Source of the DNA: Aureispira sp. | Lineage (GTDB): Bacteria; Bacteroidota; Bacteroidia; Chitinophagales; Saprospiraceae | NCBI GenBank assembly: GCA_024222455.1 | Contig: JAAEPD010000318.1 | Span: 1-64,000 of the forward strand | Direction: 5' to 3' | Length of the DNA stretch: 64,000 nucleotides | In this document: in pieces, positions 8,153-18,269 of the stretch | Layout of the letters: every line of letters starts with the position of its first letter | Numbering within the stretch: the first letter of the stretch is position 1 | Position numbers and translations under genes: made by a program | The notes under the pieces: generated by a model | What the model was told of the DNA's origin: nothing | Seen by the model: the letters and a program-made list of their open reading frames with translations, nothing else | Database searches by the model: none

Positions 8153-11100
8153 ATGGATCTAATGAGACAACCCTTACTCTCTATTTTACTAGTTTTTTTT
8201 GTGTTTAATAATGCTTGGAGCCAACTTAATTGGCTAGATAGTTCTAATGTGAGTTTTTCAAAAGCAGATTTGGTAAAACATTATTATGATAAAGAAAATC
8301 CTCAACAGTCACTTTATCAACTTCGAGATACTCTTAGCAATGCCTTACAAAAAATAGGAGAGCTTAAGAGAAAACACTCTTGGCAAGGATACAAACAACG
8401 TTATTATAACAACAGGTCTAGCATAGAAAAACATTGGAGAGAAATTAACATCTATTTGTTATATACTTCAGACAGCTTACAACAATTTAGTTATGATAGT
8501 TTGAAACAAAATATTGATGAGCTTAAACGTTATTATACGAGCTATGGTTTTTGGGCTTATCAACAAGCAAATACAACCCAACATACAGAGCAAAAGTTTT
8601 TTGTACTGAAAGAGCTAGGAAAGCGTTTCTCTAGTGAAAAATTTTTGAAAAAAGATATTGCTTTGACTGATAACCCAATTGATCAGTTTGTCTATATACA
8701 TTTTTTATTAAAGGAGTATTGGAAATATTATGGTACTTATTACGCTAATAGCTTAGAACGAAACGCAAAGTTATTGCCTATCTTGCATCAGTTCTTTGAT
8801 CTTCTTGTAACCTCTTCAGAATTGCCTAGTCAAGCATTAAAAAAATATCCTATAATAGGAGAGGAGAAAGACAGCTTACACAACATTCATTACAATTATT
8901 CTAAGGAGCTATTAAGAAAGCTAAATATACTCACCCAAAATCTTAAAATTAGTTTAGATACAACAACTTATTTTAAACCTTATCATGATTTTATGGATCT
9001 TAAAATTGATTTTAATCAAAAGGATCTGATTGATCGGGCTATGTATTTATATCAATATCTATCAAGAAGATATTCTCCAGAAAAACTGGACTTAGATAGA
9101 ATTGATTACCTATACTCTGTACGAAATATCAAAAATACAGAGTTGACAACGAAACTTTGGGAGTTACTCAAGGATCATCAAACTCAATTTAAGACAGATA
9201 CAAACTATCTGAGAAAGGTTTACCCCAAGGTTTATGACTTGATAATATTGACTAAACATCTATCTAGAGAGCCTTTTTTCACTAAAAAAGTAGATAGTCT
9301 CTTGGCCAACTCTTGGACTGATGCTTGGCAAAACCAGACATCTCAAAAAATATGGGAGTGGTATGAGCAAACAAATCAATGGCTTCCAAAGACTCAGAGA
9401 ATAAAAACCTTGAAAAGGGCAGCTGATGAACTAGAAATACCCTATAGGAATATGGCTCAAGTCGATTTAGCTAGTGTGTACATCGATTCTATGAATTATT
9501 GGTATGGGCAAACTGGGGATTCTGCAGCTGTTAATGCAGCATACTACACCAATTTGGTGAAGCAACTGTGTAGACAAACCTTTTCAGTAGAGGAATTAAA
9601 AGCTATCCCATGCACAAAAGATTGTCGCCCTTATCAGACTATTATAACATTTGACCCTGAAACTTTTGAAGAAATAGAGACGCATATTATGGAGGATGTT
9701 TATGGAGGATATACAACTTCTTGGATTAATTGTGCTGCTCAAAAATTAATGGGAACATGGCCGAGTCCAGATAGAAAAGATTTATTATTTGCTAGAGACA
9801 CTACATTGTTTTTACCTATAAAAAAAGGGCTCAATATTAAATATTCCCAAGAGGAGAAACACCAAAGAAATAGTCGATACTTTAAGCTCTATCAAGACTT
9901 ACAAAAAATACATTGGGAGGTGCAAGACACTACAGCTCTTGTCACTTGGGCAATCAGTCAGTATCAGCTTGCTAAAAAAATATCTTGGCTTCAAGATGCC
10001 CCTCAACGGTACACCAATGCACTTTATGCACTAAAAAAACTGTATGACAATAGTTCCAAATCTTTGCCAATAGTGGATCAATTAATTTTAGATCTGTTGG
10101 TTAAGGGGGAGGCTTATGCCGATAATCCTTATGATAATGTAGAGGCTCGTTGGTATCGAAAAGAGGCTTATGAGTTAGCAGAAGAGTGGAAACGCAAATT
10201 TCCAAAAATTGACTTACCATCCAAGACAAAGAATAAGTTGGCAGAAAATTCAGCCCAAAAGCTTTTTGTCTATGCAGAAGGCCAGATGCTTAGTAATACA
10301 GAGTTTAAGGTTTTATTGCAACACCAAAACATAGATACTACTTATGTTTGGATAATAAATGCACAGAGCAAAAAGGTTATACGAAATCAATTGTTTAGAA
10401 CCGCTACTAATGATTTTCATCAACATAAAACAGAGCTAGTCTTTGATGGTTTGGCTCAAGGGGAATACACAGTGTTGTTTGGAAATGATCGAAACCCTAA
10501 GAAAGCTCAATTGCAAGAAGTAGAGATTTTAGTCACCGATGTTTTTTGGTTGACCATGGAGAAACGAAAGGATCAGTTGTCTGGATATTTATTAGATAGG
10601 AAGACTGGCTTGCCTTTAGCAGATGTGGATATATTTTATAATAATACATTATATATAAAATCGGAAACCCAATTTGATACAATTGTAACATTTTTTGACC
10701 CTGAAACTTTTGAAGAAACTATAGAACTAATCCCTAAAGAGGTACCTGTAGATCCTTGTCCAAGACATCTTAAAACAGATAAGAATGGTTATTTTGAAGT
10801 AAGCCAAGGTTGTGTTTGGGGAGGGAATAGATTAGACTATATAAAAAATGTTGTTTGTGTACAAGGAAAAGACACAATCAGTAAGACAAATCATGTAGGA
10901 ACGGGATACAACTATTACTTAAAAGAAGAATTTGCTCATGCAGGTATATTCACAGATCGAGTTATGTATCGACCAGGCCAAAAACTACAATTTAAAGTTG
11001 TTAGGAATAGCAGCTATTTTGGAGCAGAAGATAGTATAACAGTACTCTTTCAGAAATCCTATTATACAAAAGCTAGATTTAAAATGGCACTTAACACAAT

Positions 11101-14100
11101 GGGGAGTGCTAGTTATGAATGGTCCATCCCTAAAGATATTCAGACAGGAAGGTACATTTTGAATTATAGAGGAACAAAGCACCGGATTTATATAGAAAAC
11201 TATAAGCGTCCTACCTTTGAGGCAAAATTTGAAGACGTTGATAAAAATTATGGAATTGTAGATTTTATAACATTAAAAGGGAATACAAAAGCTTTTGTTG
11301 GTTATCCTATTGCCAATGCTAAAGTGGCTTATGAAGTGACAAGAATAGTTTATAAACCCGATTACTGGTGGGGTACTAGCCATAAATCAACTATTAAAAA
11401 AGGAAAAACTAAAACAAACTCGGAAGGAGCATTTTCTTGTAGTTTTCAAGCTGATATATTAGCTTCTCATAAATCTAGTTATCAGTACAAATACAAGGTA
11501 AAGGCTACGATAACCTCTCCTGATGGTGAAACAAGAACTAGCTATACTTCCTTTCAAGTTAGTGAGCAGGGTAAATCTATTGATATTGATGTTCCAGACA
11601 TGGTTTTTCGCCATGCTAGCCAACAATTACCCATAACAATATTAGACAGTAGAGGGAATCCTGATACTGCTGAGCTAGTCGCTCAAATTTATAAATTAAA
11701 GACCACTAAGCCTTATAAGCATTCTAGTAGATGGGATCGGCCAACTAATTTTTTAATGTCTTATAAAGAACATCATAAGAAATTTAAAGATAGAGTTTAT
11801 GATAATGAGACGGATATAGAAAGTTGGGCTATTCATAAACAAGTTTGGACGCAAGAATGGAATAGCCAAACTCAAGATTATATAGCAATAAAACCTCAAC
11901 AACTCAAAGAGGGGGCTTATCTACTGAAACTTGCGATAAAAGGGGAGGAAGGAAAAACCATACAGATAGAAAAACGATTTGTAGTAGCTGACCTTAAATC
12001 TAAAAAAGTGCCTGCTAATGCTCCAAGCTGGTTTTATATAGATAGAAAAAAGGCAGAAATAGGTGATACGGTTACCTTTTATATGGCAGCAGCAGAGAGG
12101 AATGCAAAGGTTTTATTACGCATCCATGCAGATAATGTAGAAAAAAGTGATTGGATTGAGTTAAAGGGGAAAACTCGATTTCAGTTGCCTATAAAAGAAA
12201 AGTATGCAGGAAATATTCATTATGAATTGTTCTTACTAATGAATAACAGAGTTTATGAAGAAAGTGGTGAAATAGAGGTTTCGCATAAATTGAAAAAACT
12301 AAAAATAGAGTATCAAACTTTTCGCAATAAACTCTTGCCAGGAGAGCAAGAAGAATGGACGTTGAATATAAAAGATGCTTATGGTCAAGCTATGCCAAAG
12401 GTAGAAATGGTTGCTTCTCTTTATGATGCCTCTTTAGATTTATTTCAGAAGCATACTTTTGATCATTACAGGTTTGATAAAATTCGATTAAGAGCAATGA
12501 TCCCATTACATTATAGGCATAATTATCAACTTAGCTTTTCGAGTGGAGCTTATGGTTCAGTTGTAGATACTGTAGTCACCTTTGATGCTGAAACATTTGA
12601 AGAGATAGTACAAGTAGTGGTGAATGAAGTAGAGCCTGAAATATCTAATGGGAAGAAGAAAAAGCCGACTAAAACTAAGGCAACTCAAAAAGAGGAGAAT
12701 GACTTACCAACTATTCGTACCAACCTAGAGGAGACTGTCTTTTTCTTACCAAATTTGCAGAGTAACGAAAAAGGAAATATCCAGATTAAATTTAAAATGA
12801 ATGAAGCTTTGACTAAATGGAAACTATTGCTGTTTGCACATACTCGAGGAATGGTAAAATATGGTTTTGGTGAGCAAACAATTATTACAGAAAAACCTAT
12901 AATGATCCAGCCCAATGTACCTCGTTTTTTGAGGGTAGGAGATGAGTTAGTTTTTAGTGCAAGAGTTGTTAATATGACAGACAGTGTTAGCCCTGCTACA
13001 GCAGAACTCAAATTTATAAATGCTGAAACTAAACAACCTGTGGAAATCATAAAAGGACAGGCTATACAAACAATACAACTAAAACCTAATGCAACTCAAA
13101 CTGTAGAATGGAAGGTTTATCTACCAGAGTATCTAACAGCTGTGGACTATATAGTGCAAGTAAAAACGAATAGTGCTTCTGATGGCGAAATGAATAGAAT
13201 ACCTGTCATTAGTAATCAATTTATTCAAACCAATAATATAGCTTTAAGCATTCCTGCTCAAACAGAAAAGACTATACGGTTAGACACCCTTTTTGGGAAT
13301 ACTAAACTAGAGCGAGTGGCCTTAGACCTGACTACTAATCCTGCTTGGGATGCTATACGAGGAATGCGTTATATGATAGAATACCCTTATGAATGTAGTG
13401 AACAGCTGCTCAACCGTGTTTATGCTAATACATTGGCAACAGTTATTCTAAACTCAAGCCCTCAGGTGAAAGCTACTTTTGATATTTGGAGACAACAAGG
13501 CGTACACAGTCAAGGGATTAAGTTAGATAAAGCATTGCAACGACAAATATTGTCAGAATCACCTTGGTTAACTGCCGTGGAGAGTGAGGCCAAAAAACTA
13601 GAAAAACTCCTGTTGTTATTCGATTTGGATAGCATGCGCTTAGAACAAAACAAAGCAATGCATAAGTTGAAGACTCGCCAAAAACAAAATGGTGGCTATT
13701 CTTGGTATCCAGGAGGCAATACAAGTGATTATATTACACATTATGTTGTAGAAAATTTAGGACATTTACAACAGCTAGTAGGAGGCGAAATTCCAATGGA
13801 AGGTGTCTCTAAAATATTGCAAGGTGCTGTGCGGTACATAGATAAAGAAGCTAGGGATGTTTATACTAATTGGCAGATAATCTTGGCTAATACCAAAGCT
13901 ATAAAAGATAGTATAACAATCACTAGACAAAATGTTCATTATTTGTATGTTCGATCACTAGTGCCTTCTGTGCAGATGGATAGCTTAACAAATAGTGCAT
14001 ATCAGTTCTTATTGGATAATGCTTGGCTAGGATGGAAACAAAAACGGAATACCTATAATTTATATACAGAAGCTATGCTCTGTTTAGCATTACATAGAGC

Positions 14101-15022
14101 TGGTAAGTTCAAAGAGGCTAAAGCTATAGTTGTGGAATTGGAACGTATTGCTAAAAAAGATGCTACAGAGGGAATGTATTGGGACTATAAAAAAGGTTGG
14201 TATTGGTATCAAATGCCGATAGAAACACATGCTTTAATGATAGAGGTATTTCATGAGGTGGCTAATGATCCTAAAGCTGTTCGGGAACTCAAAACATGGT
14301 TGTTGCATCACAAAAAAGATAATTATTGGAGTACTACTAAGGCAACTTCTGCTGCAGTATATGCTTTATTGATTGGTTCTAATTGGTTAGATGAAAATAC
14401 ATTGCCTCACCTTAAAAAAGATGGACAGCCTATTGAACTCCAAAAAGAAGATGTAGTAGGAGGTAGATTTATGAGAACTTGGACTAACGAAGGCTCCTCA
14501 CTGCCTAAAAAAGAGTTATCTATTAAGAATAATAATAAAGAAGTCCCTTTTATTGGAAATGTTTATTGGCAATACTGGCAGCCAATTGATCAGTTCAACC
14601 AAGAAGTGGACTCTTCGCTAATGATGACTAAAGTAATGTATAAGGTAGGGAAAGATTCTTTAGAACTAATCACAGAGAATACCATATTGGAAAGAGGTGA
14701 TGAAGTCGAAGTTCATTTGCATTTGCGAGTCTCTAAATGGTTGGAATTTGTACACCTGAAAGATCAACATCCTAGTGGTTGTGAGCCTCAACAAGTCTTT
14801 AGTAAATACCAATGGAAAGGAGGTTTAGGGTTCTATCAGAGTGTAAAGGATATATCAACCAACTTTTTTATGAGTTATTTACCTAGAGGTCAACATAAAC
14901 TCAGCTATAGAATGTATGTCAATAATAGTGGTGCTTTTCAGTCCGGAATGCCTAGTTTGCAGTGTATGTATGCACCCGATTTGACGGTTTATGGCAAAAG
15001 TCAGTTGATGAAGGTGAAATAG
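8153..15022 (+). CDS. Very large secreted alpha-2-macroglobulin family protein (2289 aa)
   Basis: Bacterial alpha-2-macroglobulins trap or block foreign proteases in the periplasm or at the surface. A signal peptide (residues 1-24, ending AWS-Q) has no lipobox cysteine, so the protein is exported but not lipidated. Residues ~25-780 are a long helical region typical of the Bacteroidota form. An MG-like segment around 790-870 contains LSGYLLDRKTGLPLADVDI. The MG2 signature FTDRVMYRPGQKLQF lies near 933-947, and the A2M domain (LPNLQSNEKGNIQIKFKMNE) near 1530. PYECSEQ holds a thioester CxEQ motif (C1748-Q1751), followed by the alpha-toroid. A short motif FDPETFEE recurs at residues 500, 848 and 1477 (the last FDAETFEE). 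It is monocistronic, and no penicillin-binding protein 1C gene, a common partner, is adjacent. Confidence 0.93.
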   Translation: MDLMRQPLLSILLVFFVFNNAWSQLNWLDSSNVSFSKADLVKHYYDKENPQQSLYQLRDTLSNALQKIGELKRKHSWQGYKQRYYNNRSSIEKHWREINIYLLYTSDSLQQFSYDSLKQNIDELKRYYTSYGFWAYQQANTTQHTEQKFFVLKELGKRFSSEKFLKKDIALTDNPIDQFVYIHFLLKEYWKYYGTYYANSLERNAKLLPILHQFFDLLVTSSELPSQALKKYPIIGEEKDSLHNIHYNYSKELLRKLNILTQNLKISLDTTTYFKPYHDFMDLKIDFNQKDLIDRAMYLYQYLSRRYSPEKLDLDRIDYLYSVRNIKNTELTTKLWELLKDHQTQFKTDTNYLRKVYPKVYDLIILTKHLSREPFFTKKVDSLLANSWTDAWQNQTSQKIWEWYEQTNQWLPKTQRIKTLKRAADELEIPYRNMAQVDLASVYIDSMNYWYGQTGDSAAVNAAYYTNLVKQLCRQTFSVEELKAIPCTKDCRPYQTIITFDPETFEEIETHIMEDVYGGYTTSWINCAAQKLMGTWPSPDRKDLLFARDTTLFLPIKKGLNIKYSQEEKHQRNSRYFKLYQDLQKIHWEVQDTTALVTWAISQYQLAKKISWLQDAPQRYTNALYALKKLYDNSSKSLPIVDQLILDLLVKGEAYADNPYDNVEARWYRKEAYELAEEWKRKFPKIDLPSKTKNKLAENSAQKLFVYAEGQMLSNTEFKVLLQHQNIDTTYVWIINAQSKKVIRNQLFRTATNDFHQHKTELVFDGLAQGEYTVLFGNDRNPKKAQLQEVEILVTDVFWLTMEKRKDQLSGYLLDRKTGLPLADVDIFYNNTLYIKSETQFDTIVTFFDPETFEETIELIPKEVPVDPCPRHLKTDKNGYFEVSQGCVWGGNRLDYIKNVVCVQGKDTISKTNHVGTGYNYYLKEEFAHAGIFTDRVMYRPGQKLQFKVVRNSSYFGAEDSITVLFQKSYYTKARFKMALNTMGSASYEWSIPKDIQTGRYILNYRGTKHRIYIENYKRPTFEAKFEDVDKNYGIVDFITLKGNTKAFVGYPIANAKVAYEVTRIVYKPDYWWGTSHKSTIKKGKTKTNSEGAFSCSFQADILASHKSSYQYKYKVKATITSPDGETRTSYTSFQVSEQGKSIDIDVPDMVFRHASQQLPITILDSRGNPDTAELVAQIYKLKTTKPYKHSSRWDRPTNFLMSYKEHHKKFKDRVYDNETDIESWAIHKQVWTQEWNSQTQDYIAIKPQQLKEGAYLLKLAIKGEEGKTIQIEKRFVVADLKSKKVPANAPSWFYIDRKKAEIGDTVTFYMAAAERNAKVLLRIHADNVEKSDWIELKGKTRFQLPIKEKYAGNIHYELFLLMNNRVYEESGEIEVSHKLKKLKIEYQTFRNKLLPGEQEEWTLNIKDAYGQAMPKVEMVASLYDASLDLFQKHTFDHYRFDKIRLRAMIPLHYRHNYQLSFSSGAYGSVVDTVVTFDAETFEEIVQVVVNEVEPEISNGKKKKPTKTKATQKEENDLPTIRTNLEETVFFLPNLQSNEKGNIQIKFKMNEALTKWKLLLFAHTRGMVKYGFGEQTIITEKPIMIQPNVPRFLRVGDELVFSARVVNMTDSVSPATAELKFINAETKQPVEIIKGQAIQTIQLKPNATQTVEWKVYLPEYLTAVDYIVQVKTNSASDGEMNRIPVISNQFIQTNNIALSIPAQTEKTIRLDTLFGNTKLERVALDLTTNPAWDAIRGMRYMIEYPYECSEQLLNRVYANTLATVILNSSPQVKATFDIWRQQGVHSQGIKLDKALQRQILSESPWLTAVESEAKKLEKLLLLFDLDSMRLEQNKAMHKLKTRQKQNGGYSWYPGGNTSDYITHYVVENLGHLQQLVGGEIPMEGVSKILQGAVRYIDKEARDVYTNWQIILANTKAIKDSITITRQNVHYLYVRSLVPSVQMDSLTNSAYQFLLDNAWLGWKQKRNTYNLYTEAMLCLALHRAGKFKEAKAIVVELERIAKKDATEGMYWDYKKGWYWYQMPIETHALMIEVFHEVANDPKAVRELKTWLLHHKKDNYWSTTKATSAAVYALLIGSNWLDENTLPHLKKDGQPIELQKEDVVGGRFMRTWTNEGSSLPKKELSIKNNNKEVPFIGNVYWQYWQPIDQFNQEVDSSLMMTKVMYKVGKDSLELITENTILERGDEVEVHLHLRVSKWLEFVHLKDQHPSGCEPQQVFSKYQWKGGLGFYQSVKDISTNFFMSYLPRGQHKLSYRMYVNNSGAFQSGMPSLQCMYAPDLTVYGKSQLMKVK

Positions 15023-15028
15023 GACTGT

Positions 15029-15580
15029 TTAATTAGATTTTTTAGGAAAAATTACTAAACATACCCATTCAGTCAATAGGAAAAAAGGGAGGAACCAAAT
15101 TAATAAAACAACTCCTCCTACTCCAATATTTTCACAGATAGAATTAAGCCAAGCAGTGCCTACAAATGCTTCGGGTAAGAAAGTGAAAATCATGACAAAG
15201 ATTACAAAAGGTCCGATTCTGTTTATAGCATTATCTCTGGTCATTAATACACCATGGATAACCCAACCATATAGAATGTTTAAACCTAAAAATCCCAATC
15301 CTATGTCTTCATTATAGTCATGGGAAGGTGCTGTCCCAAAGAATATTTCTAAGTCTCCAATCCAAGTTGCAAGTATATAAACAGCAATAGCAAAAAGGAT
15401 ATTGGTATAGAGCCTTGTTTTGGGGCCTACGAATAAATTTTTAGTGCTTCTTAACCATGTTTTAAAGTATTTTAGCACCTTACTATAATGCCAAATTTTA
15501 TCCCAAATACGTTTGAAAAAATTAGGCTTTTTAGGGCTAGGGTCTTTTAGATTTTCTAAATCGTCTAGGATATTAGGCAT
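15029..15580 (-). CDS. Small membrane protein with N-terminal ILDD motif
   Basis: Third gene of an operon with the LRR protein (16070-16828) and the next membrane protein. The 183-residue product begins MPNILDDLENLKDPSPKKP, the acidic motif seen in seven other small membrane proteins of this window. A basic stretch (NFFKRIWDKIWHYSKVLKYF) follows, then about four membrane segments (LFAIAVYILATWI, GLGFLGLNILYGWVIHGVL, IGPFVIFVMIFTFL, GGVVLLIWFLPFFLL). There is no enzyme signature. The motif would lie in the cytoplasm if the positive-inside rule holds. Function unknown. Confidence 0.8.
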   Translation of the reverse strand: MPNILDDLENLKDPSPKKPNFFKRIWDKIWHYSKVLKYFKTWLRSTKNLFVGPKTRLYTNILFAIAVYILATWIGDLEIFFGTAPSHDYNEDIGLGFLGLNILYGWVIHGVLMTRDNAINRIGPFVIFVMIFTFLPEAFVGTAWLNSICENIGVGGVVLLIWFLPFFLLTEWVCLVIFPKKSN

Positions 15581-15589
15581 ATAAAACGT

Positions 15590-16066
15590 TTAGTGTTTTT
15601 TAGGTTGCTTTTTTCGTTTCAAAAGCCAAATATAGCCTTCAAAAAGAAGACAGGCAGGAATTATCCAACAAAATGTAGTAACGAAAACTGGGGCAATATC
15701 CTCTAAATAAAGTAAAATAGGAATAGGATAGAGAATACCTAAAGAAAATACAATCCCCATGCTAATAGCCAACAATAAGATAGCAGGTACCCAGTTTAAA
15801 TCTTTTACATAATATTCTGTAGACCACCCATAGATAATGACCAAAAAGGAAGTAGTACCAACTACAGAAAATTGATCTTCTTGGACATTATTGGGGCCTA
15901 AATTAATGGGAAGTAACTGCTTTAATTCCCACTGGAAGATTATTCCCAGTAGAATATAAAAAAAAAGAGTACTAACCAATATACTCCAACGCCACTTATC
16001 GTGGGAGGTAGCTTGGATCGCTAGCTTAGCTAAAGGTTCGTCTAATATTTCCTCTGGATCAGCCAA
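15590..16066 (-). CDS. Small membrane protein with N-terminal ILDEPL motif, TTG start
   Basis: Middle gene of the LRR/membrane operon. The start is TTG at 16066, just 3 bases beyond the LRR stop codon (TAG GTA TTG on the minus strand), so translation is probably coupled; no ATG or GTG is available in the right place. The protein begins MADPEEILDEPLAKLAIQ, matching the MPKQILDEPLF and MPNQILDEPLF proteins at 22.7 and 25.3 kb. About four hydrophobic segments follow (WSILVSTLFFYILLGIIF, SVVGTTSFLVIIYGW, WVPAILLLAISMGIVFSLGI, VFVTTFCWIIPACLLFEGYI) and a basic tail. Function unknown. Confidence 0.75.
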   Translation of the reverse strand: MADPEEILDEPLAKLAIQATSHDKWRWSILVSTLFFYILLGIIFQWELKQLLPINLGPNNVQEDQFSVVGTTSFLVIIYGWSTEYYVKDLNWVPAILLLAISMGIVFSLGILYPIPILLYLEDIAPVFVTTFCWIIPACLLFEGYIWLLKRKKQPKKH

Positions 16067-16069
16067 TAC

Positions 16070-16828
16070 CTAAAAATAAATGACAGTATTGGGTAGTAGG
16101 TTGCTAATACGATCTTGTTCTCGTAGGGCTAGTTTGTTCCGTTCTAAATACAGAATGCGAAGGTTGCGCAACTGATTGAGTTCAGTAGGTAATTTAGTGA
16201 GTTGGTTTTCGCCAAGATCAAGAATTTCTAAATCATTGAGATGGACTAGTTGCAAAGGTAATTGCTCTAAATGGTTAGCTCTAAGAATTAGCTTTTTTAG
16301 TTTAAATAACTTTATTATAAATCTAGGTATTTCTGTCAACTGATTGTCGATTAACGATAAAATCTCTAGATTTTGGAGTTGTTGTATCGATTTAGGTATT
16401 TCTGTCAAAGAGTTACCAACCAAAGAAAGTTCTTCGAGTTGCGTTAAATTTCCTATTGATTCAGGTACATCTTTTAGTGCATTGTAGTTGACAATCAACT
16501 TGCGTAGTTTAGTCAAAAAACCAATCTCTGTAGGAAGTTCTTTTATGTAATTATGATTGATCGAAAGTTCTTCTAAATCTGTTAAATGTTTGATCTCAGC
16601 AGGAAGAGAAGGTAAAGGCTGATAACTATAGTTTAATGTTTTGATTTTGTTTAAAACATTAATCCATTGATATTCAAAGCACTTGAATAAGCCCTCATGG
16701 TCTCGAACTAAGAGTTGAGCAATTTCATGGTCAACATCTACACCAACACCCTGCATTAGTTGAAACACTAATTCATGGTTAATGGTCTCACTGCTATGAA
16801 GCAGCGATTTGATTTGAGAGTTATTCAT
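16070..16828 (-). CDS. Leucine-rich-repeat protein, 252 aa
   Basis: First gene of an operon with two small ILDD/ILDEP membrane proteins. It has no signal peptide. After a ~75-residue N-terminal region there are about seven LRRs of 23 residues (consensus LxxLPxxIxxLxxLxxLxLxxN), for example LEELSINHNYIKELPTEIG. The last repeat runs into the cap RISNLLPNTVIYF, whose (A/L)LPxTxI pattern recurs at the ends of the other three LRR proteins in this window. LRRs of this type are protein-binding scaffolds. The genetic linkage suggests it acts with the membrane proteins encoded behind it, probably on the cytoplasmic side. Confidence 0.85.
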   Translation of the reverse strand: MNNSQIKSLLHSSETINHELVFQLMQGVGVDVDHEIAQLLVRDHEGLFKCFEYQWINVLNKIKTLNYSYQPLPSLPAEIKHLTDLEELSINHNYIKELPTEIGFLTKLRKLIVNYNALKDVPESIGNLTQLEELSLVGNSLTEIPKSIQQLQNLEILSLIDNQLTEIPRFIIKLFKLKKLILRANHLEQLPLQLVHLNDLEILDLGENQLTKLPTELNQLRNLRILYLERNKLALREQDRISNLLPNTVIYF

Positions 16829-16926
16829 ATCGTAGGCTTTTTAGTTTGGGACTTCCTTAAAGTAGGCTAAATTTATGATTTTGTCAAGCCCTTTTTATCT
16901 TAAGAAATAACTTTTTTTGTCAAACT

Positions 16927-17580
16927 TTACCATTCAAGTAGTTTCAAAAAGTCTGTAGAATGTTTTAGCAAAACCTTGTCTATTGTCTGGCAAGGAGGAC
17001 ATTGGTGACAGCGTATAAGATTATAATTAGAACCACCTTTGGGGTAGCGACAAGACCATGTTAAGGCTAGTAAATCTATTGGCATTGACTTCATTACATC
17101 ATACTTGTACATATCTTTGAGAGGGAATACAATCTTTAGGTCTTGAGGATTTTTCTTGGTGACTAGATAAAGAATTTTTGCAATATGGCTAATTCGATCA
17201 TGGAAACCTTCTTGCAAAAAATCATCAGCAATAGCACCTTCCATGAATTCTTCTATTTCGGGATGGGATAAAATACAACTAGCCGCTGCAAAATTGACCA
17301 CTTCACTATCCCAATGTGGTTGAGGTGCTCCCAACTCGGCATAATTGTATTCTAATTTTCGAAATGTAAAATTATTAATACCATGATTTCGCAACCATTC
17401 CAAAATATTTCGAACAGCTTCTTCTTCTTGAATAGTTCTACTAGCACTAGCAGCATTGATAATATTGACTTTAAAAACAAAATACTCCTGTTCAGGATTT
17501 TGAGTCAAGGTTTGGTAAAGGACGGCTGTACTGTCTACCCCTCCAGAAAAGGGAATGATTGCTTTATATTGCTTTTTCAT
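16927..17580 (-). CDS. QueC-like PP-loop ATPase
   Basis: An N-type ATP pyrophosphatase: the PP-loop SGGVDS is at residues ~11-16 (AIIPFSGGVDSTAVL). Near the C-terminus, SCRYPKGG followed by RCHQCPPCQTID gives the four-cysteine zinc pattern of QueC (7-cyano-7-deazaguanine synthase). The 217-residue length also fits QueC. The middle diverges (NIINAASASRTIQ, GAIADDFLQEGFHDR), so the substrate may not be 7-carboxy-7-deazaguanine. None of QueD, QueE or QueF is nearby. It follows a GNAT gene by 4 bases, implying a shared pathway. Function inferred from fold: adenylation of a substrate before amide or nitrile formation. Confidence 0.75.
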   Translation of the reverse strand: MKKQYKAIIPFSGGVDSTAVLYQTLTQNPEQEYFVFKVNIINAASASRTIQEEEAVRNILEWLRNHGINNFTFRKLEYNYAELGAPQPHWDSEVVNFAAASCILSHPEIEEFMEGAIADDFLQEGFHDRISHIAKILYLVTKKNPQDLKIVFPLKDMYKYDVMKSMPIDLLALTWSCRYPKGGSNYNLIRCHQCPPCQTIDKVLLKHSTDFLKLLEW

Positions 17581-17584
17581 AGTG

Positions 17585-18169
17585 TTAGGAATTGATTTTT
17601 TTTAAATAAATAGTAGAGGAACAGGTGCAAGGAATTGCAGCACAAAGTGAACAAATATATTGTTTTTTGATACTGTCTTCATACCAATAATTGGGTATTG
17701 TTTTTATAGATTCAAACCCACAATGTCTAAATATTTTTCCCATCGATTGTCCAGATTTTTCTTCCCATACAGTCGATAAAATAGCTTCTACATGCGGTTC
17801 TAATAATTCATTACTTAAAGAGACCAAATCTTGTCCAAAACCTTGTCTTTGGAAGTCAGGGTGTATAGCAGAATGTTTTCTTAAGGCAACAATAGCATCA
17901 TCTTTAAACGTTTGCAAAAACCAGGTTCTTGCAGGTCCTTCAAGAAATTGTAAGGAAAGCTCTTTCGCAGAATCAATTAAGGATAAAGAAACTCCTAAAA
18001 CGTGTTGCTCCTGTAGAGAAACTACACCAATGTAGGGTGTTACTAAAAAAGCTTCTATATCCTTTTGAGATAAATAACCTTGCCCAAATTGCTGGTCAAA
18101 AATATCTTTGACCTGAGGAATATGTTGTTGTTCTAATTTTTGAATCTCAATGTTGTGCAGTACAAGCAT
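17585..18169 (-). CDS. GNAT acetyltransferase with C-terminal Cys cluster
   Basis: An acetyl-CoA-dependent N-acyltransferase fold: HSAIHPDFQRQGFGQDLVSL matches the GNAT acetyl-CoA loop (Q/RxxGxG/A), followed by IFRHCGFESI. After the GNAT domain comes an unusual tail YICSLCAAIPCTCSSTIY with a C-x2-C-x4-C-x-C cluster that could bind zinc. It is the first gene of a pair with the QueC-like ATPase (4-base gap). The pairing of an acyltransferase with a PP-loop adenylating enzyme, each with its own cysteine cluster, suggests a small modification pathway. Substrate unknown. Confidence 0.8.
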   Translation of the reverse strand: MLVLHNIEIQKLEQQHIPQVKDIFDQQFGQGYLSQKDIEAFLVTPYIGVVSLQEQHVLGVSLSLIDSAKELSLQFLEGPARTWFLQTFKDDAIVALRKHSAIHPDFQRQGFGQDLVSLSNELLEPHVEAILSTVWEEKSGQSMGKIFRHCGFESIKTIPNYWYEDSIKKQYICSLCAAIPCTCSSTIYLKKINS

Positions 18170-18269
18170 TCTAAAATTTATACTTTATTGAAATATTACT
18201 TATTGATAGTCAAGTTGTTATTGTTTGTAGTCAATTTCTTGCGAAAATTTAATAAACTATAGAATAAAA

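Noticed and set aside
12685-13050. Minus-strand 121-codon ORF inside the alpha-2-macroglobulin gene
   Set aside because: It is antisense to a well-supported coding frame with no signal of its own.
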